64,000 nt of DNA from positions 1 to 64,000 of the forward strand of contig WELA01000930.1 of assembly GCA_009602735.1 (NCBI GenBank). The letters run 5' to 3'. Positions 1-7,166 of this stretch are shown here, piece after piece (the first letter of the stretch is position 1; each line of letters begins with the position of its first letter). This DNA comes from Mesotaenium endlicherianum. Taxonomy: Eukaryota > Streptophyta > Zygnematophyceae > Zygnematales > Mesotaeniaceae. The position numbers were made by a program, and so were the translations under genes. The notes below the pieces were generated by a model. It did not search any database, was not told the DNA's origin, and saw only the letters and a program-made list of their open reading frames with translations.

Positions 1-76
1 AGCAAGCGTAGCGCGCCGAGGGACCTCCTCAAAGCTGCAGCAGGTCCTTCGACTCACTGCGTTCGCTCAGGATGAC
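1..76. repeat. REP-like palindromic element, cut by window start
   Basis: Two arms (about 1-26 and 42-76) form a long imperfect palindrome around a short centre. AGGGACCT at 19-26 pairs with AGGTCCTT at 42-49, and AGCAAGCG at the left edge pairs with CGTTCGCT further right. The right arm ends in CAGGATGAC, so the matching left end should lie just outside the window. It has no coding content and lies beyond the RRM gene terminator. From general knowledge, similar wording recurs between genes in many Bacteroidota genomes; I cannot count copies here. Confidence 0.55.
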
Positions 77-78
77 GC

Positions 79-112
79 AAAAAAAAGTCTGACTAATTAA
101 TAGCCAGACTTA
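79..112 (-). terminator. Rho-independent terminator of the RRM gene
   Basis: AAGTCTG (85-91) pairs with CAGACTT (105-111) around a 13-nt AT-rich loop. Read on the minus strand the stem is followed by a run of eight T. It lies 25 bases after the stop codon of the RNA-binding protein gene. Confidence 0.75.
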
Positions 113-136
113 AAATGTAGTGTCAGTTATTGGGAA

Positions 137-532
137 TTAATACCTGTTGTATCCACCACCATTGCCGCCACGATCGCGGTTGTATCCGCCACCGCCGCCA
201 CGGCTTCCGCCGCCGCCATAACCGCCACGGCTTCCACCACCGCCGCCACCAAAGCTTTTCTTTTTAAAGCCGCCTCTCTCGCCTTCAGGACGAGGAGTAG
301 ATTCGTTTACAACGATCTTGCGACCCAGCACTTCTGTATCGTGCAGTCCGCTGATCGCGCTACGCGCAGCTTCATCATCCGCCATTTCAACAAAACCAAA
401 ACCTTTGCTACGGTCGTTGTTGAATTTGTCAGTAACAATCTTAGCGCTTGTTACTTCTCCATAAGGCGCAAAAAGATTTTGCAGGTCTTCGCTGGTCATG
501 TTCCAGTTCAGGTTTCCAACGTAAATGTTCAT
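137..532 (-). CDS. Glycine-rich RNA-binding protein with one RRM domain
   Basis: The 131-residue protein has one RRM (about residues 1-80) with the RNP2 motif IYVGNL at the start and the RNP1 motif KGFGFVEM. A tail rich in Gly, Arg and Tyr (GGYGGGG, NRDRGGNGGG) follows, as in cyanobacterial and Bacteroidota Rbp proteins. The family binds single-stranded RNA and is often induced by cold; the RGG-type tail usually adds unspecific RNA affinity. I start at the ATG at 532 because MNIYVGNL is the usual family start; the open frame continues 17 codons upstream with unrelated sequence. The gene stands alone with its own terminator. A role in cold response is inferred from family only. Confidence 0.93.
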   Translation of the reverse strand: MNIYVGNLNWNMTSEDLQNLFAPYGEVTSAKIVTDKFNNDRSKGFGFVEMADDEAARSAISGLHDTEVLGRKIVVNESTPRPEGERGGFKKKSFGGGGGGSRGGYGGGGSRGGGGGYNRDRGGNGGGYNRY

Positions 533-702
533 GTTTGAAAAAAAAATTAAGTGATCAAAAACCAATGAAAAACCAGTAACCAAGAACCCTGAAACATTTA
601 CGTAAAAACGTTCTGAGACATGGAAGAACTGTCATTGGACTCCCGAAGGTAGTGTTTTTATGGAAAAAGCAACTTTTTTTTCGTCAGGCTATTTTTTACC
701 CA

Positions 703-737
703 CAAAAAAGCCCCGCCAGCATGACCGGCAGGGCTTG
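703..737 (-). terminator. Terminator of the rpsF-rpsR-rplI operon
   Basis: AAGCCC (708-713) and GGGCTT (731-736) close a stem of about 12 positions with two mismatches and a CATGA loop. On the minus strand it is followed by TTTTTT. It lies 32 bases after the rplI stop codon. Confidence 0.8.
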
Positions 738-768
738 AATTTCAATGTCAAAACAGTGAAATGAGCTT

Positions 769-1215
769 TTATTCGCCCACCACCTCAAAATCGATCTCGG
801 TAACCTGTCCGTTGCCGAAGTCAATAGTAGCTTTGTAAGCGCCCAATTCCTTCACCTCACCTACAATAGAGATACGCTTGCGGTCGATCTCGTAACCTTT
901 CTGGTCACGAATAGCACGTGCGATCTGCAGAGAGGTAACAGTACCGAAGATCTTGCCGCTGGTACCGGTTTTAGCGCCAATTTTCACAGGGGCTGCCTTC
1001 AATACCTCGATCACTTTGTTGATCTCAGCCAGCATAATAGCTTCTTTCTTGGCTTTTACCTTCAGGCGCTCTTCGAGCTGCTTCAGGTTGGAAGGGTTGG
1101 CTTCTACCGCAAATTTCCCGGGAATGAGGAAGTTACGGGCATATCCATTCTTTACTGTTACCAGTTCATTACGGCCGCCCAGGTTGTCCACATCCTGAAT
1201 TAAGATTACTTGCAT
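769..1215 (-). CDS. rplI: 50S ribosomal protein L9
   Basis: The 148-residue protein matches bacterial L9 in length. The N-terminal rRNA-binding domain starts MQVILIQDV and contains NLGG and the KNGYARNFLIP segment typical of the family. A charged connecting helix follows (about 45-75), then a C-terminal domain from about 80 with the KIFGTVT motif. L9 binds 23S rRNA near the L1 stalk and helps keep the reading frame. The start at 1215 is chosen because MQVILI is the universal start; seven upstream in-frame codons are not conserved. It is the last gene of the S6-S18-L9 operon, separated from rpsR by 105 bases that carry a REP-like hairpin. Confidence 0.97.
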   Translation of the reverse strand: MQVILIQDVDNLGGRNELVTVKNGYARNFLIPGKFAVEANPSNLKQLEERLKVKAKKEAIMLAEINKVIEVLKAAPVKIGAKTGTSGKIFGTVTSLQIARAIRDQKGYEIDRKRISIVGEVKELGAYKATIDFGNGQVTEIDFEVVGE

Positions 1216-1265
1216 GATTGATTGTTTAGTTCCCAAGAGCCCAGTCTTTATGATAAACTGTCCTC

Positions 1266-1297
1266 AGTCCACCTACGCCAAGGCTACGGCGGACAAG
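1266..1297. repeat. REP-like hairpin inside the ribosomal protein operon
   Basis: Between rpsR and rplI, GTCC..CC (1267-1273) pairs with GG.GGAC (1288-1294), with an inner CGCC/GG(C) pairing and mismatches between them, giving an imperfect hairpin of about 28 bases. The GTAGCC and CGTAGG words inside it look like a dispersed palindromic repeat rather than a terminator, since no T run follows in either direction. Confidence 0.45.
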
Positions 1298-1320
1298 TTA
1301 GGGAAGGTTACTAATAAAGT

Positions 1321-1584
1321 TTATTTCAACAGATCAGTTACATAAGGAAGCAGTGCCATCTGACGGGCTTTCTTCACTGCGTCACTTACTTTACGCTGGT
1401 ACTTCAAAGAGTTACCGGAGAGACGGCGGGGCAACAATTTACCCTGCTCGTTCACGAATTTCTTCAGGAACTCGATGTCTTTGTAATCAACGTATTTGAT
1501 GCCGTATTTTTTGAAGCGGCAGAATTTCTTCTTGGGCTTCTCCTGCTTGATCGCGGTCAGGTATTTAATCTCGTTCTTTGCCAT
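1321..1584 (-). CDS. rpsR: 30S ribosomal protein S18
   Basis: The 87-residue protein carries the S18 core: KKKFCRFKK near residue 20, a central [11 protein letters not shown], and the rRNA-binding segment [13 protein letters not shown] with a basic C-terminal helix ([12 protein letters not shown]). S18 forms a heterodimer with S6 on the platform of the small subunit. Only two bases separate its start from the rpsF stop, so the two are translationally coupled, in keeping with the equal amounts needed. The N-terminal 15 residues are basic and lysine-rich, as is common in Bacteroidota S18. Confidence 0.97.
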   Translation of the reverse strand: MAKNEIKYLTAIKQEKPKKKFCRFKKYGIKYVDYKDIEFLKKFVNEQGKLLPRRLSGNSLKYQRKVSDAVKKARQMALLPYVTDLLK

Positions 1585-1586
1585 GA

Positions 1587-1940
1587 TTAAGCCTCCGTTT
1601 TTTCAGTTACAGCAAATCCGCCATTTCTTTTCTTGTCGTTGTACTCGACGGCGTATTTATCGAGTCGGGTTACCATGTGGCGCATGATCTGCTCATCGCG
1701 CAACATTTGAATTTTCAACTTTTCGTTGAGTTCAGAAGGAGCTGTGTACTCCAGTACCCAATAGATGCCAGTGGTTTTTTTCTGGATCGGGTAAGCCAGT
1801 GATTTCAAACCCCAGGGAGCGCTGTGCACTGTTGCACCGCCATTCTCAGCGATGAAATCAGCGTACTTTTTCTGAGAAGCTTTGAAATCTTCTTCAGACA
1901 GTACCGGAGTAAAAATCACCATCAATTCGTAATGGTTCAT
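1587..1940 (-). CDS. rpsF: 30S ribosomal protein S6
   Basis: The 117-residue protein begins [12 protein letters not shown], the first beta strand of S6, and contains [10 protein letters not shown] and the [10 protein letters not shown] strand that pairs with S18, then a loop ending [10 protein letters not shown]6 binds 16S rRNA together with S18. It is the first gene of the operon and has a clear Bacteroidota promoter upstream (2024-2054) and a leader with two hairpins (1983-2016). The C-terminal tail (about 105-117) is short and polar. Confidence 0.97.
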   Translation of the reverse strand: MNHYELMVIFTPVLSEEDFKASQKKYADFIAENGGATVHSAPWGLKSLAYPIQKKTTGIYWVLEYTAPSELNEKLKIQMLRDEQIMRHMVTRLDKYAVEYNDKKRNGGFAVTEKTEA

Positions 1941-1982
1941 TACCTGAATTTTTAGTTTATAATTTGGTTTTTCCCAGTGGAT

Positions 1983-2016
1983 CCCGCCAGGGCGGGAAAT
2001 CTGCCAAAACAGATTT
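1983..2016 (-). promoter_or_regulatory. Two consecutive hairpins in the rpsF leader
   Basis: On the minus strand the leader starts with AAATCTG-6 nt-CAGATTT (2016-1997), a perfect 7-bp stem, followed at once by CCCGCC/GGCGGG (1996-1983), a perfect GC stem. Both lie between the predicted transcription start (about 2018) and the rpsF start codon. S6-S18 operons in other bacteria are autoregulated through leader RNA bound by the S6:S18 dimer; whether this is such a site, or a REP-like insertion, is not decided by sequence alone. Confidence 0.45.
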
Positions 2017-2023
2017 GGGGCTG

Positions 2024-2054
2024 CAAAAGTAGGAAAAACTTATGAATTCTTCAA
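2024..2054 (-). promoter_or_regulatory. Bacteroidota-type promoter of the rpsF operon
   Basis: Minus strand: TTG (2054-2052), a 20-nt spacer, then TACTTTTG (2031-2024), an exact fit to the -7 consensus TAnnTTTG. The -33 part overlaps the last codons of the EEP nuclease gene. Confidence 0.7.
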
Positions 2055-3068
2055 GAGTACTATAAACACAGGAAAATGATCGCTATACCCCGCCTGGTAG
2101 CTGTTCCCCTCCCAGGTTCTGAGGGGATAGCCCTTGTACCTGCCGCTTTTCTGCATCATATACGGTTTGATGTGTATGTGTTGCCGGTAAAAGAACAACC
2201 CCTCCTTTCGGCGCAACCAGGAAGGGGTAAGCAGGATCTGGTCGAACAAACCCCAGCTATCGCGGTGCGCCAGGGTGCCGATCCCTTTCCGGTAAAGCGC
2301 CAACCAGGGATTGTACAGTTCATCCGGCGCCAATTTCCGGGGATCCCCCCTGGCCTTCAGTACATCCACTACACTTTTATTGTCGGGATTATCGTTCAGA
2401 TCACCCATGACCAATATCCTGGCGGCCGGATCAGCTTGCCGGATTAAGGCAAAATGAGCACGACAGGTGGCGGCTGTAGCTTCCCGGGCAGGAGAGCTCC
2501 GGGCTTCGCCACCACGCCGGCTCGGCCAGTGATTGACATAAATATGCACAGTTTCCCCGTCGAGCAAACCCCTGACATATAAAATATCGCGTGTGAAAAC
2601 AGCATCCTTGCTTTTGCCCGGCAGCGTCACTTGCAACGGGATGCTTTCCTGTGGTTTGAAATATTTCGGCTGGTACAACAAAGCCACATCCACTCCGCGG
2701 CTGTCTCTTGAATCGTAATGGATGAAACGATACTGCCGTTGCTTTAGCAAACTGTGATTTACCAGGTCTTGCAATACGGTATCGTTCTCTATTTCGGCAA
2801 CACCCAGTAACGCAACGCCATCGGGAGAATAATCCGTTCCTATTTCCCGGATCACCGTTGCCAACCTGGTGAGTTTATCGGTATAGATCTTCCCATTGTA
2901 TCTTTTATCACCTGACGGTGTGAACTCATCATCGTTCACAATGGGATTGTCAACCGTATCGTATAGGTTTTCCAGGTTGTAAAACCCCGCAATGTAAACC
3001 CTGTATCTATTCAATTGCACAGCAGCGCAACAAAACAACAAGCAAAAGCAAAGAATGATTTTCAACAC
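2040..3068 (-). CDS. Secreted endonuclease/exonuclease/phosphatase (EEP) family protein
   Basis: The 342-residue protein has a signal peptide (about 1-18, hydrophobic and cysteine-rich) and then an EEP fold. Visible active-site blocks are NLENLYD (31-37), the metal-binding Glu in AEIEND (91-96), VNHWPSR (178-184), GDLND (222-226) and the final SDH (329-331), so the metal and catalytic residues look intact. EEP enzymes hydrolyse phosphodiesters (DNA, RNA, inositol phosphates, phospholipids); the export signal points to extracellular or periplasmic substrate. It is divergent from a TonB-dependent receptor and a DUF5689-like protein, a grouping that suggests nucleic-acid or phosphate-ester scavenging. 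The substrate is not decided by sequence. Confidence 0.85.
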   Translation of the reverse strand: MLKIILCFCLLFCCAAVQLNRYRVYIAGFYNLENLYDTVDNPIVNDDEFTPSGDKRYNGKIYTDKLTRLATVIREIGTDYSPDGVALLGVAEIENDTVLQDLVNHSLLKQRQYRFIHYDSRDSRGVDVALLYQPKYFKPQESIPLQVTLPGKSKDAVFTRDILYVRGLLDGETVHIYVNHWPSRRGGEARSSPAREATAATCRAHFALIRQADPAARILVMGDLNDNPDNKSVVDVLKARGDPRKLAPDELYNPWLALYRKGIGTLAHRDSWGLFDQILLTPSWLRRKEGLFFYRQHIHIKPYMMQKSGRYKGYPLRTWEGNSYQAGYSDHFPVFIVLLKNS

Positions 3069-3186
3069 GTTTGTTTTTTCAATAAAACTATTTCCTGCAT
3101 GGCGACTGACATTAAGTAGTTACCGCAAATTTTTCCAGTACCAGTCTGGCCGTAGTCAGTGCACTCATTTTTGAATATCAAAATCA

Positions 3187-5736
3187 ATGCACCTTATGCT
3201 GAAATATTTGCTCTTCCTGGCCGCTTGCCTGTTATGGGGGAACCTGCGGGCTCAAAAAAAACCTGTGGATACACTGGGCATGATGTCTGTACAAGTGAAT
3301 GACGCAGATGCCATGCCTGTGCTGTTGATGGATGAAACGGAGGGTAAACAATCCGGACCTTCATATATGGCTCCATTGCTTACCGCTGCGCGGGATCCTT
3401 TCTATGCAGCGGCAACTTTTCAATTCAGTGCATTCCGCTTTCGCATCCGGGGTTATGAAGGACATTATTTTCAAACCACTATTAACGGATTATCCATGAA
3501 CACTCTTGAAGATGGAAATACGCCCTGGTCGCTATGGAGTGGACTAAACGATGTATTTCGAAATGCCGAAGTAGTAGCAGGTTTACGCAACAGTGACCAT
3601 GTATTTGGTGGTATCGGAGGCTCGCTTGCAATGAATATACGAGCTGCCAGCCAGCGCCGGCGAATGCAGTTCAGTTATGGCATGTCCAACCGCAGCTACA
3701 CACACCGTTGGATGTTCACTTATCATAGCGGTATGCAAAAAAACGGATGGGCTTTTTCTTTTAGTGGCAGCAGGCGATGGGCAGATGAGGGGCATGCACC
3801 CGGAAGTTTTTATGATGGATGGAGCTATTTTATGGGCATCGATAAAAAACTCAGCGAACATCAATCACTCTCGCTGTCTTTTTTCGGTTCCCCTTTGCAA
3901 TATGGCAGGCAAGCTGCCATATTGATGGAATCCATAGCGCTCCTGGGAACAACCAGGTATAATCCTTATTGGGGTTACCAGGGCAGCCGGAAAAGGAATG
4001 CCAATACCAGCATAGCCCACCAGCCTGTGTTATTGCTTACACATGAGATGAAATTGAACCATCACATCAACTGGTTGAATTCTTTTGCATGGATAAGCGG
4101 ATGCCGCAGCAGCACGGGACTTGATTGGTACAAAGCGGCCGATCCAAGGCCAGATTATTATCGTTACCTGCCTTCTTTCCAATCAGATTCATCGCTGCGT
4201 GTGCTTACGGCCGATGCCATCAGGGAGCAAGTATCCCTCCAGCAGATCAACTGGGAAAAATTATACCAGGCAAACAGGGAGTCTGTTGAAACGATCTCTG
4301 ATGTCAATGGCGTAACGGGAAGGAATGTACAGGGACTACGATCGCGTTATATCATCGAAGAAAGGATGAATGCCCAGCAGCGGATACATTTCAGCAGTTT
4401 ACTAGCAATGGAAGCCAGTGAACGTCTTATGTTGAAAGGGGGGATACAGCTCCAATACCAGGCACAGCATCATTACAAAAAATTGAATGACCTGCTGGGC
4501 GGTGAGTTTTATGTGAACTGGAACCAGTTTGCAGAAAGAGATGCGATACAGAATGCCGATGCTATTCAGTACGATCTGGATCAACCCAACCGGATCATCA
4601 GGAAAGGAGATGTGTTTGGATATGATTACAGTTTATTCAGCCGTTCGGGAACTGCATGGATGCAAGCATCTTTTACCGGAAATAAGATCGATGGTTTTGC
4701 TGCTGTATCGCTTACGCATACTGCTTACCAGCGCGAAGGACATGTACGCAATGGGTTATTTCCCGGCGCCTCCTTTGGCAAATCTGATCTTGTTACATTC
4801 AATACCCATGCTGTAAAAGCCGGGTGTACTTATAAGCTGGACGGGCGGCGGTATTTCTTTCTGCATGCAGCATTACTTACCAGGGCGCCGCTTGCTGCCG
4901 ACTTGTTTATTTCACCGCGCACCAGGGATACCAGGCAGGATGTACCGGTCAATGAACAAGTGCAATCAGCCGAGGCAGGCTATGCATGGAATACACCACT
5001 TATCAGGTTCAGGCTAACAAGTTATATCACACGGTCACAAAACGGACTCGACCTTCTTTCATTTTACCACGATGAATACAAAAGCTTTGTGAACTATGCC
5101 ATCAACAACATCGGCAAACTATACTACGGTGTTGAAATCGGAGGAGAAGCACAACTAAATACGAATTGGTCATTGGCTATTGCGGTCTCATTGGGGCGGC
5201 ATTATTATAACAGCCGGCAACAGGTATCAGTGAGCCTGGACAATGATGATTATATAGTGGCCAAAGAAGAAATATACATCCGGAATTTCCGATTGCCCGG
5301 ATCGCCGCAGGAAGCGTATCACACGGAACTGCGTTATCAGTCGTCCCGCTCTTTCTTTTTTAACCTGGCTGCCAATTACAGCAGGCAGCGATGGCTCGAC
5401 ATGAACCCGTTTCGCAGAACCTATACTGCGTTGCAGGGCATAACGGAACAAAGTGAACAATGGAACAAGATCATTGGCCAGACTGTGTTGCCACCCGCAT
5501 TGATCATGAACCTGTTTACTGGTAAGTCATGGTTGCTGCGCACAGCACAAAAAGGCAAATACAGAACATTACAGGGGTATATCAGTGTCAGCAACCTGCT
5601 CAACCAAGTTTTTATAACGGGAGGATATGAACAACTCCGGTTCGATATGACAGAGAAGGATGCGGACAGGTTCCCGCCCAAATTTTATTTCAACCAGGGT
5701 GTTCTTTTTTCAGCAGGACTCAGTTTTCGTCTCTAA
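3187..5736 (+). CDS. TonB-dependent outer membrane receptor
   Basis: The 849-residue protein has a signal peptide ending near AQKK (about residue 24), a plug domain (about 60-170; FRIRGYEGH, GGIGGSLAMNI), then a large beta-barrel rich in aromatic strands and ending in the C-terminal GLSFRL typical of outer membrane proteins. It lacks the N-terminal carboxypeptidase-like domain of SusC proteins. I use the ATG at 3187; the ATG three codons later (3196) is equally plausible. Its stop is 14 bases before the DUF5689-like gene, so the two form an operon divergent from the secreted EEP enzyme. Likely role: energised import of a product released by that enzyme; substrate unknown. Confidence 0.88.
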   Translation: MHLMLKYLLFLAACLLWGNLRAQKKPVDTLGMMSVQVNDADAMPVLLMDETEGKQSGPSYMAPLLTAARDPFYAAATFQFSAFRFRIRGYEGHYFQTTINGLSMNTLEDGNTPWSLWSGLNDVFRNAEVVAGLRNSDHVFGGIGGSLAMNIRAASQRRRMQFSYGMSNRSYTHRWMFTYHSGMQKNGWAFSFSGSRRWADEGHAPGSFYDGWSYFMGIDKKLSEHQSLSLSFFGSPLQYGRQAAILMESIALLGTTRYNPYWGYQGSRKRNANTSIAHQPVLLLTHEMKLNHHINWLNSFAWISGCRSSTGLDWYKAADPRPDYYRYLPSFQSDSSLRVLTADAIREQVSLQQINWEKLYQANRESVETISDVNGVTGRNVQGLRSRYIIEERMNAQQRIHFSSLLAMEASERLMLKGGIQLQYQAQHHYKKLNDLLGGEFYVNWNQFAERDAIQNADAIQYDLDQPNRIIRKGDVFGYDYSLFSRSGTAWMQASFTGNKIDGFAAVSLTHTAYQREGHVRNGLFPGASFGKSDLVTFNTHAVKAGCTYKLDGRRYFFLHAALLTRAPLAADLFISPRTRDTRQDVPVNEQVQSAEAGYAWNTPLIRFRLTSYITRSQNGLDLLSFYHDEYKSFVNYAINNIGKLYYGVEIGGEAQLNTNWSLAIAVSLGRHYYNSRQQVSVSLDNDDYIVAKEEIYIRNFRLPGSPQEAYHTELRYQSSRSFFFNLAANYSRQRWLDMNPFRRTYTALQGITEQSEQWNKIIGQTVLPPALIMNLFTGKSWLLRTAQKGKYRTLQGYISVSNLLNQVFITGGYEQLRFDMTEKDADRFPPKFYFNQGVLFSAGLSFRL

Positions 5737-5750
5737 CTAAAAATAATTGT

Positions 5751-7103
5751 ATGAAAAACCCTTACCATCAATTGACAGGTACAACATTGTTGTTGGCTCC
5801 CATGGTGCTGTTGGTGATCTTCTGTAATAAAAAATGGGATGAACCATCCGGGTTTACCGGGCCGCAGATCAGTGTTACCATGACCATCAAAGAACTGCGT
5901 GAACTGCATGCGCCAGGAGGTTTTGAGCAAATTACTTCCGAACAGGTCATTGCAGGAATTGTAGTGGCAGACGACAGCAAGGATAATTTTTATAAATCTG
6001 TGGTGATACAGGATAGCACTGCGGGAATAACCATCAAAATGGATGGGTACTCTTTGTACAACACTTTTCCCGAAGGCAGTAAACTGTTCATCAGGTTACG
6101 CGGCCTCTGGCTGGGTGAGTATGGGAAAATGTTGCAATTGGGTGGTAGTGTTAACCGTAAAAATCCCACTTCCCCGGAGCTGGGCGGAATTCCGCAGGCA
6201 TTATTCAGCAGGTATTTGGTAAGAGGCCAACTGCAACAGACGGTAACGCCTAAAACGGTGCGGATAGATGAACTGTCCGATGCATGGCAAAGTCAGCTCA
6301 TACGGCTCGAGCAGGTAGAATTTGCTGCATCAGATACTGGGAGACCTTATGCAGATGTGTTGAATAAACAGCCTGTTAACCATGTACTCAAAGCTTGCGG
6401 TGGCGGAAGCATTTATGTGCGGACCAGCCCCTATGCCAAATTTGCCGCCTTACATACACCCAGGGGCAATGGGAGTATCACAGGAATTTACACCGTGTAT
6501 AAAACCGAAAAGCAATTGCTCATCAGGGATACGGGTGATGTGCAAATGAATGAGCTCCGTTGTACTGGAAACGGAACACGCACACTGTTGAGTGAAAATT
6601 TTGGATCACAGGTTGCAGATACTGTTGTGCAACTGCCAGGATGGAAACAGATAACGGAAGCGGGCGACAAAAAATTCATAGCGAAAAAAACCGGAGGAAA
6701 AACCTATGCCGAATTATCGGCCTTCGCCACCGGCCAACCGCAGGTAACCACCTGGTTGATCAGTCCGCCCCTGAATTTCAGCAGCAGTTCCAATGAACAG
6801 CTACAATTCAAAACAAGGGATGGCTACGATAACGGAGCTACGCTGCAAGTATTGGCCTCTACCAATTACGATGGGGGAAATAGTCCCTGGAAAGCTAAAT
6901 GGACCGTACTTTCTGCCCAGGTTGCCAAAGGGTCTGTTACAAACATAGCTGCCAATTGGGTCAGTTCGGGAAACATCAGTCTGCGCAGCTACCGGGGACA
7001 GGTATATATTGCTTTCCGGTACGAAGGTGCCGATCCGCCACAGACGGCCCTTAAAAGGACTACCTTGTTCCAACTCAGCGATATTACCGTTGTGGGAAAC
7101 TAA
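5751..7103 (+). CDS. DUF5689-like surface protein with C-terminal carbohydrate-binding-type domain
   Basis: The 450-residue protein starts with a hydrophobic segment followed by a Cys (LLVIFCNKK, Cys about 25), consistent with a lipoprotein. Residues about 40-260 resemble DUF5689: a TIKELRELH start, GIVVADDSKDNFYKS, then an OB-like beta region (LFIRLRGLWLGEYG). Residues about 275-450 form a beta-sandwich with LLSENFG, TTWLISPPLNF and a GQVYIAFRYEG strand, the pattern of choice-of-anchor/DUF5017-type modules. It is encoded 14 bases after the receptor and probably acts as its surface partner, as SusD does for SusC. Ligand unknown. The family assignment rests on motif memory, so I hold it moderately. 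Confidence 0.75.
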   Translation: MKNPYHQLTGTTLLLAPMVLLVIFCNKKWDEPSGFTGPQISVTMTIKELRELHAPGGFEQITSEQVIAGIVVADDSKDNFYKSVVIQDSTAGITIKMDGYSLYNTFPEGSKLFIRLRGLWLGEYGKMLQLGGSVNRKNPTSPELGGIPQALFSRYLVRGQLQQTVTPKTVRIDELSDAWQSQLIRLEQVEFAASDTGRPYADVLNKQPVNHVLKACGGGSIYVRTSPYAKFAALHTPRGNGSITGIYTVYKTEKQLLIRDTGDVQMNELRCTGNGTRTLLSENFGSQVADTVVQLPGWKQITEAGDKKFIAKKTGGKTYAELSAFATGQPQVTTWLISPPLNFSSSSNEQLQFKTRDGYDNGATLQVLASTNYDGGNSPWKAKWTVLSAQVAKGSVTNIAANWVSSGNISLRSYRGQVYIAFRYEGADPPQTALKRTTLFQLSDITVVGN

Positions 7104-7166
7104 TGTCATCCTGTCAGCATAGCCTTTTTGGTATTTTCTTTGTTCATTTGCACCGAAAAAACTGAT

